Below, piece after piece: positions 55,834-64,000 of a stretch of DNA of 64,000 nucleotides. Source of the DNA: Auriscalpium vulgare (Eukaryota; Basidiomycota; Agaricomycetes; Russulales; Auriscalpiaceae). Location of the stretch: the NCBI GenBank assembly GCA_019915015.1, contig JAHBBC010000005.1, positions 496,001 through 560,000 of the forward strand, read 5' to 3'. Made by a program: the position numbers and the translations under genes. How positions within the stretch are numbered: the first letter of the stretch is position 1; the number at the start of each line of letters is the position of its first letter. Below the pieces are notes generated by a model. That model searched no databases and was not told the origin of the DNA. It saw only the letters and a list, made by a program, of their open reading frames with translations.

Positions 55834-57968
55834 TCAGTCTTCTCCGATTCCAAGCCGTCCAAGGTCTCGAAGAATAAACACCGCCTCCTCTACTCGCCCC
55901 TGCAATATCGTCAACTTCTCGATCCTTGTCTCCCACTCCCTGAGCAGCTCCCGCTCGTTCCTCGTCAACAGGCTCTCGTCCTGGCTCACATCAGTCCGTT
56001 CCCGTTTCTCAAGGACGGCCTTGATCTCTGACTCATCCTTCTCTGCCCGCTTGCGCATCTCGGTATTGTACAGCGTCTTGTACAGATTTACGAGAAGCAC
56101 CGAAGATGCCTTTGCTAGGTCCACGTACCTAGGGTTGATTTCTCAGCATGGCAGTAAAAGCCGAATCCAGTGATAGCGCACCACAAGTAGAACGTGCGGG
56201 TGGGATTTCGATCGGCGCTCTTTGGCACCTCTTGAATGCTGATCAATGATTCTGCAGACATAGCAGCCAGCAGTGGGCGGGTATCTTTGGGAGCGATCAT
56301 GGCAACTTTGGAAATCTGGGGGACAGTAAGCTGCGTCGCACCCACAGATCACATCGCACACCTGCTTTTCGTCCACTTTCCCGGTATCAAGGAGTAGCCT
56401 TAGCACCCGTACACCGTCATCGCCGTGGCGTTCTCTAGTGACAGCCTCTAACACACGCCGCCGCAGCCGAGTGCCAATGATACCAAACTCGACATATACC
56501 TTCGACCCTCCAAAAGAGAGGAACGAAGCCGCTCTGCCAGCAGGTGTGGGGTTGTCTGAAAAAGCGAGCATCCCGAGATACTGTTTCACGACAGTGATCG
56601 TCTTTGGCTTTCTAGATGACGATGTGACGAGGCCTGATATCAGAGAGTCGTCATCTGTTATTTCCATAGCGATATTGGCCGCAGTCGTTGAGTCTGCGAA
56701 ACACACCTTGTCAGACGAATGCATCATGTGGAAGCTGAGACGCACCAGACCGAATGTCTTCGATCGTTTTCTGTTTACTCTCCGTCGCCTTCAAGGCCGC
56801 TCGTATTACCAACGCTGCCCCGTCATTGAACCGCTCTCTTGCTGACGACTCTATGAGCTGACATAGGCTCGAGGTAGGCCTCGTGCTGCATGTGATCTTT
56901 GGGACTTACCTTATTGCGGATGTGGGTATTGAACTTGTCATAATTCACTCGAAAATAAACTGTATCCTGCAAAGGGTAACATGAAAACTAAGTGCAACTC
57001 AAACAAAGGCCAACCTACATCGACGACCTCTTCTGGCTCGGCTTTGCGCTGCGTCAAGGTCAGGCTAGTTGGGTCTCATAATGCCAAGAAGCACATGCCT
57101 TGGCTGGCCGCCCTCCATGATCCTTTGCCTTCCGCTTCTACTCCGGTCTGTATGAGCTGCAGTATACCGACCACAGAGAATGCACTCACCAGCCCTACTC
57201 TCTCGGCCTCCTCCTCCTCTCGTTTCAGGCGCGACGCAGCTGTCTCGCGAGCCTCTCGCAGCTCCTTCGCTGTCGGGAACCCAGAAATCTTGGCTTTCTC
57301 TTCGCTCTCGTATCTGATGCGCTTATCGCGAGGGGAAACGTGGGAGAGGATGGTAGACGGCTTCAGGTAGGACTCAGAGACCAGCTTGTAGAGCACTTGG
57401 GCATACACCGTGGTGTCTATAGAAAGATTGAAGCACTGGTCAGAATTGCATGGGCGAATCAACGCACCCTTTGGGTTGCGTGTAAGAAGGGATGACACTA
57501 TATCCGGGGAGCGGATTTTTCCGTGGTCGAGGACCAGTTGGACAATCTCCTCAGCCTGGTTTATTATGAGACTTGCATGGGAAACAAGGATGCAAAGTGC
57601 TCACTGCTGCGCCGAATAGATGCCCCACCTGCCATACGAATCTCCCGAATCTTAACCGCGTCAGACACTCGTCAATGTTGACTTCAAAGACCTCTCCATC
57701 GTCATCCGATGTAGCATGCCACAATATGTTGTGTTGCACCAAGACGAGGATGGAGGCACGGACTGTGCGAGGCTTGATGGACGTGTATCGGATCAGCTGG
57801 GGCAGGGACAGTCGTCCTCGGCTCAAGAGAGTAGATACGATGGTCTGCAGACGGCATGTGTCAGATAAGTGAGCGGTTCTGTGCACGAAATGAACTGACC
57901 GACGTGAGCGGTCCGAAGTGTGAGTGTATGATCTGTGTGCAGAGGCGAGCGGTATCTGCCTCTGCCAT
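55834..57968 (-). CDS. RPC82: RNA polymerase III subunit C82 (RPC3)
   Basis: C82 is a winged-helix subunit of the C82-C34-C31 subcomplex that helps RNA polymerase III initiate at tRNA and 5S genes. The start MAEADTARLCTQIIHSHFGP is followed after an intron by STLLSRGRLSLPQLIRYTSI and ASILVLVQHNILWHATSDDD. HTTVYAQVLYKLVSESYLKP and HVSPRDKRIRYESEEKAKIS come next. VYFRVNYDKFNTHIRNKLIE opens the central domain, then AASFLSFGGSKVYVEFGIIG and ISKVAMIAPKDTRPLLAAMS. The C-terminus has SVLLVNLYKTLYNTEMRKRA and EKLTILQGRVEEAVFILRDL. About eight introns; about 590 residues, close to the fungal norm. It is divergent from the permease. Confidence 0.92.
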
Positions 57969-58480
57969 AGTATTAGCGGGCCTAGACGGGGGACAGACCA
58001 GTGCGAAGTCAACGGTGTGAGTGAGTGGCAAGAGGAGGCCCGGGCCGGCCGCGGCCTGCACTGAGTCTCCGTTTCATAACAATCAATCGCTCAAGAACAT
58101 CATTTTTGTATCCTCGAGCTCGAAGCTGAGCTTGCGATTCTCTCTACAGTCTCTCCAGCTCCAGTCGTGCACGTCCATCACTCTAGATATCGAGCCTACC
58201 GACTCTGTTTATGAGTGAACTACGCACAAACGGGAAAGTCGCCTAGCTCTCTCTCGACTCGGAGTCTCACGACGACTCCGAGTGGGAGCCGTTGTCGCTC
58301 AGCTTCTTGGTGTGCCTAGCTTGTACGCTTCGGATAAGTAGCTGATCTTCTGTTCTCTGACAGTAAGCTGATCCACCTAATACCCACTGCGCATCATCCC
58401 CGGATTACCCCGCCGCACCCGTTATATGAACCTTCCAATTCTCTCATGTTGCGCAACCCTCTCATCCAAACGGCGGCAAC
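57969..58480. promoter_or_regulatory. Divergent promoter, RPC82 / permease
   Basis: This 512-bp gap contains the palindromic element at 58256-58283 and a TATA-like TATATGAA at 58423-58430, 51 bp before the permease ATG. Short frames here are not convincing genes. Confidence 0.5.
58256..58283. repeat. 11-mer palindrome plus 10-bp inverted repeat in the permease promoter
   Basis: GACTC-G-GAGTC at 58256-58266 is itself palindromic. Its last ten bases (58257-58266) are repeated as an exact reverse complement at 58274-58283 after a 7-nt spacer. The GACTC core resembles half of the Gcn4/bZIP site TGACTCA but lacks its first base. Confidence 0.6.
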
Positions 58481-60785
58481 ATGCCCAATTTTCAGCAGGA
58501 CGATGATGTCCTGGCATCTCTGGGTTACAAGCAGGAGCTCAAACGAGACTTCCATCTCATTGAACTCTTCGGCCTGGTCTTCTGTATGATAGGTGCGGGC
58601 TGCCGCACTGCGTCTTTACATCAGCTTATCGTGCCCCTTTCAAGGTGTTGTGCCAGCCATAGCGTGAGTGTCCTCAAGGCATCGTCAGCATTTCGCTCAT
58701 GAAGACAGTTCCGTCCTGGTATATGCCTTGCCAAACGGCGGACCTGCGGCTATGGTGTGGGGTGTACGTCTCTTTAGTGCGCGCATTTGCTTGTCTGAAC
58801 TAACCGCCTATCCAAAGTGGGCCGGTGCCTCTGTAATTCTGATTTTCGTGGCCCTGGCAATGGCCGAACTCGGTTCAGCTATGCCAACTTCAGGCGGGTT
58901 GTATTACTGGACCCACCGATTTTCTTCGCCGAGGTATGCATCATTATGTAGGCATCAAAATCTTACTCAGACGGTCCTAGGTTCCGTAACTACTTAGCAT
59001 GGGAAGTTGGCTGTAAGCAGAATTGATGCGCACCCACAGTTTTCCTCATTGACAGATTGATTGCAGACATCAACACCGTTGCGTATGTATCGGGCATTGC
59101 AGGTATTGACTGGGGATGTGCGATCCAGATTATGGCAGCCGTCAGTATTGGAACAGATTTGCAGTTCATTCCGACGACTGGTCAAATCTAGTGCGTGTCA
59201 AAGCTGACCTGCTAGGGGCGAGTACTCATATTTGGGCAGTGGTGTTTTCTGCGCATTGCTGGTTTGTCATGCTACTGCGGCTAGCCTTCCGACTCGCATA
59301 ATCGCCAGGATTCAGAGTCCTTACGTAGTGCTAAACGTGCTGTGCGTACTATTCTTCATTCAAGTCAAGCTAACTAATCACCAAACTGTCGATCCGGCTA
59401 TGCAGTCTGCTGCTCGGGCTGCTCATTGCCATACCCGTGGCGACTCCGTCGGAATTTAAGAACGACGCTTCCTTCGCTCTGGGGAATTTCACTAACCGTA
59501 AGCAGTCTTCTCGCAAGTTCCGCTGTTTGTTGACGTCTCCGCGCCCGTAGTCTACGGTTGGACCGATGGCTTTGCCTTCATCCTGAGTTTCCTCGCACCG
59601 CTTTGGGTTGTCGGTGCGGCCGATATTCACATATTAGCAGCTAAACCTTCTTCTAAATATCAGAGTTGTCTCAGGCGGCTTTGACGCTAGTGTTCATGTG
59701 AGCGAGGAAGCGCGAAATGCCCAGATCGCTGTTCCTTTCACAGTCGTGGCCGCGACCGTATCTGGATGCGTCTTAGGCTGGGGTGAGTCCTGTCCAAGGC
59801 TAGTGTTATCACGGACTGATGGTTCACCCTATAGCCCTCAACCTCGTCCTGGCCTTCCACATGGGCCCTGACGTGGTCGCCGTCATGAGCAATCAGATCG
59901 GACAGCCATTGGCAACAGTCAGTCGCCATCCTACTCCCGCTTCCGTTGACATGACGAGGCCGATATTTTAGATTCTTTTCAACTCTTTTGGAAAGAAGGG
60001 CACACTTTGTGTGTGGTGCTTCATTGTCATTACTCAGTGAGCGCGCTGATGGCTGTCACCGCACCATGTGAACTTATTTTTTGCAGGTTCATGTCTGGTC
60101 TCGGCATTGTAAGCACATCCATGGCGATCAGATTCCTCCTACTTATTTTAATATCTTATCAGCTCACAGTCTCCTCGCGTCAGAACTTCGCCTTTTCGCG
60201 AGACGGCGCGTTTCCCTTCTCGAGGTACATGTACCGCCTGAACCCGTATACTCAAACACCCGTGAACTCGGTTTGGATGGCGGCATTCCTTGCCAGTCTG
60301 TTGGGTCTGTTGGCATTCGCCGGAACGGCCGCCATCGGCGCGGTCTTCACCATGAGCGTCATCGCGCAGTACATATCGAACTCAATCCCCATCGTCGCCA
60401 GGTTCGTCGGTGGTCGTGAGTTCAAGCACGGCCCTTTCAAGTTGGGGATCTTCGTGAGTTCTTTCCAGTGACTGAAACATCCGTAGCTCACTTGTCGTCG
60501 CAGGGTCTCCCTGTTGCTGTTGTCGCTGTCTCCTGGATGACCTTCATGTCCATCGTGCTCCTGTTCCCGACGGCCCCGCACCCCACGTCACAGACAATGA
60601 ACTACTCCGTCGTGGTAGTGTTTGGTGTCATTTTCCTCTCTAGTGTCTATTACTTCTTTCCAAAGTACGGAGGTATCCACTGGTTCAAAGGTCCGGTGGT
60701 CACGGTGGAGGACGAAGGGGTTGATACGGAGGACCAACGCTCAGGCGAGAAGGCGCCATCAACGGTGAATGAGAAGGATCTATGA
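58481..60785 (+). CDS. APC-superfamily amino acid permease, GABA/choline (ACT) type
   Basis: Members of the fungal ACT family (Uga4, Hnm1) import GABA, choline, polyamines or amino acids with protons. The N-terminus MPNFQQDDDVLASLGYKQEL precedes about twelve hydrophobic helices. These begin ELFGLVFCMIGAVPSIASVL and ASVILIFVALAMAELGSAMP with TSGGLYYWT, the family's conserved loop. QSPYVVLNVL, FILSFLAPLWVVGGFDASVH with SEEARNA, and PFTVVAATVSGCVLGWALNL follow. FAFSRDGAFPFSRYMYRLNP is the diagnostic cytosolic loop. It ends in an acidic cytosolic tail (STVNEKDL). About ten introns; about 530 residues. The substrate cannot be set from sequence; GABA permease is the likeliest annotation. It is convergent with the S33 hydrolase. 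Confidence 0.9.
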
Positions 60786-60881
60786 GCGTACGTCATTTAT
60801 GGAGAGGCTATGAGTAGAGTCGTACACAGAATACATCTGCTTTACACTACGTTGCTTGTGATGCTGAATATAGCGCGGGTA

Positions 60882-61857
60882 TCATTTCAAAAAGTCTCGC
60901 AGGTCTCGAAAATAAACCTCTCTTTCTTCGAACCACGGCATATGGCTACTCTTCGCGTAGCGAACCCATCTGACTTTCGGTATCCCGTGGAAGAATGGGG
61001 CTATGCATTCGTCCTGCGCAGTGTCCTCGCTGCCGTTGATAACCAACGTCGGATAGGCGATCTTGGCGACCTTGTCCTCGACGGACCACCCCACCAAGTT
61101 CCCGTTGCAGCTGAGGATAAAGTCGCCAAAGCTGTGTGCCGATCGTGAGTTGCGGAGATGATCCTTCGCCGAAGATAAGAGATACTCACAGAGCTCTCAG
61201 GACAGTGGGGTCTTTCAGCAACTCCCCAAAAGCCGCCTGCAGCTCCTGCGGCCACGGATCCACCGTGCACGTGTGCTTCTGCAGGTACAGGTACGACCCG
61301 CCCTGGTACTCTGCGCTGGCCACCGTCAACTCCTCTTCGTGCTTCCGCATCGCATCCAAAAAACCGGGCGGATAGCGATCCGAAGCCATCAGCTTCGCGG
61401 CGCAAGCTTTGTAAAGTGCCATGGACGCAGGCCCGTTCGCGAGAACGAGTCGCTTCAACCCAGCAGGTTGACGTGCGGCAACGTACTCGATAGCGAGCAT
61501 TGCTCCCCATGAATGACCCAACAAGTCGAAGTCATCGCCGACGTTGAGTTTTGGAAGAACGTTCTCGAGTTCGGCGATGAAAAGCTCTACTGTCCAAAAT
61601 TCCTTCGGCTTCTCTGGAAGATGTGTGGAGTTTCCGCAGCCAAGTTGGTGGTAGTAGACGACAGGAATGCCCTGCGACGTATAGAGCTCGTCGTGAGCGT
61701 GGAGGTAAACGCTGGGGAATGCCGGGCCTCCATGAAGTATCACGACAGGACGATGACCAGCTTTGAGATCGCCTACGACCCTGTACCAAGTTTCGAAGGT
61801 TTCCCCTTGATATTCGAATGGGAGAAGCCCAGTGCTCTCTGGAATGGGAGGATGCAT
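60882..61857 (-). CDS. Alpha/beta hydrolase of peptidase family S33 (proline iminopeptidase-like)
   Basis: S33 proline iminopeptidases and related amidases remove N-terminal residues or cleave amides. The protein opens MHPPIPESTGLLPFEYQGET with WYRVVGDLKAGHRPVVILHG; HGGPAFPS forms the oxyanion region. PVVYYHQLGCGNSTHL follows. The nucleophile Ser is in FDLLGHSWGAMLAIEYVAAR. The cap domain holds RYPPGFLDAMRKHEEELTVA and GGSYLYLQKHTCTVDPWPQE. After one intron near 61137-61190 the last exon gives the acid in TLVINGSEDTAQDECIAPFF and the His in SSHMPWFEEREVYFRDLRDF. The catalytic triad looks complete. About 305 residues. An in-frame ATG at 61887 would add ten residues. Confidence 0.9.
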
Positions 61858-62393
61858 GAGGACAGAGAAGGGAAAAGATTCGATCACATCGCCAGACAGT
61901 GACAGCCTAATTATAAGCTGGACAGATCAGCCATCATATGGCGAAGCCAGCTCTAGTCAGCTATACAGACAATCCATCATGTCTGTCCTCAGGGTCGCTG
62001 ATGCCCGGGCGGCTCGATAAGCCGCCGACGACCCATGTGCGGCTGTGCTTCCACTGGATGGCCAGTGGATGTGGGAAACGAGTGATATTTATTTGCAGTC
62101 ACTTCTGATGGAAACCGACAGCGCCTACACTAACCGCTGGGCCGGGACCCACTGTAGATGGGCGACCCCCACCGCCCGCCATGGCCCACAAGACCGCTAA
62201 GCTAAGAACCTGGAAGGGTCAGCGCGTACACAGGATGCAAAGAAGGAACATGAGTGACAACAACGTAATACGAAACGACCTAGCCTTGGTAGAACAGATG
62301 CGTTGATGCCTTGCTAGTCGTGAGGTGCCGAGGCTATGAGGAAAATGGTGCTGGCGGGCACAGTCGATGGCTGAGATGACATGGCCGCGTGTG
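61858..62393. other. Upstream region of the S33 hydrolase gene
   Basis: This 536-bp gap lies between the S33 start and the stop of the right-edge gene. It contains a short hairpin at 62051-62068 (CCACTGG-N4-CCAGTGG). No tRNA or gene is visible. Confidence 0.5.
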
Positions 62394-64000
62394 TTAAGTT
62401 ACTCTGGCTCGCTTTGAACCTGCCAAACATGTTAGGATTGATCGTATGGCGGACCAGATTTAGACAGCTTACCTGGCGAAGACGTCCGCGAGGCTAAAGC
62501 TGTGAGACTGTCCTCATTTTCCTCGAGATCGGCTTCCTCCAAAGTTCTCTTTGTCGACGCCTTGCTCGACAGAGTAGAGCTGTCGGTTGAGGCACCGTCC
62601 ATCGCAGCGCTTGCCGCTCCTTCAGGCTCATCATGTGGCTCGTCTATGTCGGGGTCAAATTGGTCGTCCTCATCCCAGTCATCGGCAGTGTAGAATGTAT
62701 CATCCAGCTGGAGAGCTTCTTCTGCGAGAAGGAGCTCAGCGAGTGCAGAGGGCTATGTCATCAAACATACTTTGTTGATCGATTGTGCCATGTAAAGACG
62801 CGGAAGGAGACTGCGCGGGACTCGAAGTCGAACCGCCGGTCTCGTTATCTGTGTGCAGTTCCCATCGTAAGAGTGTGCATCGCAAGTTCAGGGGGGGAGA
62901 CACCCACTTTCAAAGCCATCTGCTGAACCAGAGAGGTCATCAGGGGCGTCAATAATGCTCGGCCACACATGAGGGATGTTCGAAGGCTGTAATTCTGCTC
63001 ACTGCATTAAGTAGGACTGATGGAGGCGCGTAGGAATGACAACCTACCGGTATGCTCTGCATCTGGAGCACTGTCTGGCACCGTATGTCCAGCATCGCCC
63101 GACGGCGACGCGTCGGAATCGTCTTCTTCGGCGGCTAGATCGGCCCACTGGCCAAGAGGCTCGGGATCCTCCGTTTCATCGTTGTCGCCGGGATACTCTA
63201 CTTGCCCATCTTCGTCATCGTCAGGCGCAAGAGCTTCTTGTAATTCTGACGTCTCGCCACCAGTCGCAGTACTATCAGCAGTTGAGTGTGTGGCATCAGC
63301 GTCGAGAGCTGCAGTAGGCCGGCCCAGTTCATTGATGAGAGTAGTATCTTCGTACTCGTCGTCTTGCCCGAGAGTCTCGGCGTTCCTGCCATACACTTCG
63401 TGATATTCGTCAGGCTGGTCTTGGAAATCCACCGCAGCTTCGGCATCCGGACGTTCCGCGGGTTGCTGACCTTCGTATGTCGTGTTACCTTGTTCGTCTT
63501 GATTGTCATTGCTGGTCTCTTGCACATCTTGAGTCAAGACAACCGCCGCGAGGCTTGTAGCACCTACGCAGATCAGTCAGCCCAATTATCTGGTTTATAG
63601 AGGGAGTCGTACCAATGGTCAGGTCCTCCAGCTCAGATGACGCCCCATGAGCTACGCCACCTTCGTCGACGAAATTGAGACGAGTAATCTGATCCCGCAA
63701 TGAGTGGTATCTATGGATGAATCTTGGCACAACACTGCGCAGGCTGATGCGTAAAGGGCCAGCAAGGTCCGACCCGTCATGCAAGACATTCAAGTCATGC
63801 AGGGTCACTTCACGCGCATAAACGTTGTCCTGTAGGCATCAGGTCGATGACGAGACTAACTGATCAGAATCGAAGACACGTACCTCAGATATCACAAGCT
63901 GCAGGTCGTAGGCATCGAGCACTAGCTCGCCATCCCTGAATTCGGGTATGCTTTTGATGTGGTCCTCCTGACGCAGGGCTTCAAAGACATCTAGAAGTCG
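62394..64000 (-). CDS. Acidic protein of unknown function, 5' part beyond the window
   Basis: The gene enters from the right edge. The first visible part encodes FEALRQEDHIKSIPEFRDGE, LVLDAYDLQLVISEDNVYAR and LHDLNVLHDGSDLAGPLRIS. LRSVVPRFIHRYHSLRDQIT follows, with RLNFVDEGGVAHGASSELED after it. A very acidic Asp/Glu/Gln/Thr-rich exon follows (63050-63540). IPHVWPSIIDAPDDLSGSAD comes next, then LQLDDTFYTADDWDEDDQFD. A Ser/Thr-rich exon has STKRTLEEADLEENEDSLTA. The last intron (about 62430-62479) joins a short exon ending SKRARVT, a basic NLS-like tail, with its stop at 62394. I do not recognise a family. The structured-looking N-terminal part and long acidic, mostly disordered C-terminus suggest a nuclear regulatory protein; that is inference only. 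Confidence 0.7.

Noticed and set aside
61858..62393. Possible tRNA or other small RNA gene in the gap
   Set aside because: No T-loop or B-box-like GGTTCGANTCC was found, and the only hairpin (62051-62068) has 7-bp arms, too weak to support an RNA gene.

Overview
This window is nuclear DNA from a filamentous basidiomycete, most likely an agaricomycete. The grounds are GC-rich, gene-dense sequence with about 30 protein genes in 64 kb, and genes split by many GT-AG introns of roughly 47 to 60 nt with CTAAC/CTGAC-like branch sites. Gene families also fit: fungal striatin, Ede1, an RRM+R3H Pin4-type protein, Met8 and Pls1/Tsp-type tetraspanin. I see no transposon, rRNA, tRNA, CRISPR array, plasmid or viral element. 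The species cannot be named from the sequence.

Layout from left to right: striatin (+); PDE1-type cAMP phosphodiesterase and Ede1-like endocytic scaffold (both -); UBE2C-type E2 (+); a doubtful small ORF; Pin4-like RRM/R3H protein (+); mitochondrial nuclease NUC1 (+); mitoribosomal mL46 (-); V-ATPase subunit H (+); TRAPPC13 (-); SCYL2 pseudokinase (+); gamma-tubulin (+); MBF1 (-); siroheme synthase MET8 (-); tetraspanin (+); quinone oxidoreductase (-); proteasome alpha-4 (-); ZUP1-type C78 deubiquitinase (+); MAT1/TFB3 (-); LigB/DODA extradiol dioxygenase (+); an epimerase-like Rossmann protein (-); 3-hydroxyisobutyrate dehydrogenase (-); arrestin-like protein (+); YME2/RNA12 (-); an FG nucleoporin (+); metallophosphoesterase (-); membrane-anchored histidine acid phosphatase (-); RNA polymerase III subunit C82 (-); GABA/choline-type permease (+); S33 alpha/beta hydrolase (-); and a truncated acidic protein of unknown function (-) running off the right edge.

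Most of these are single-copy housekeeping genes and do not form a pathway cluster. The organisation is notable: many neighbours alternate between head-to-head pairs sharing 140-400 bp and tail-to-tail pairs separated by 75-450 bp. Functional themes recur without being operonic: ubiquitin/proteasome (UBE2C, proteasome alpha-4, ZUP1, UBA-containing Ede1), mitochondria (NUC1, mL46, YME2, HIBADH), membrane traffic (Ede1, TRAPPC13, SCYL2, arrestin, V-ATPase H) and transcription (MAT1, MBF1, C82).

I did not find a convincing undescribed multi-gene system. The signals most worth checking are structural. The dioxygenase gene has a perfect 15-bp inverted repeat centred on a 3' splice site and, in its next intron, a predicted GC-AG junction. 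A G-quadruplex-capable hexamer array lies between the YME2 and nucleoporin starts. The promoter between C82 and the permease has an 11-mer palindrome with an inverted repeat. The proteasome alpha-4/ZUP1 promoter is very short. The acidic gene at the right edge is unrecognised.
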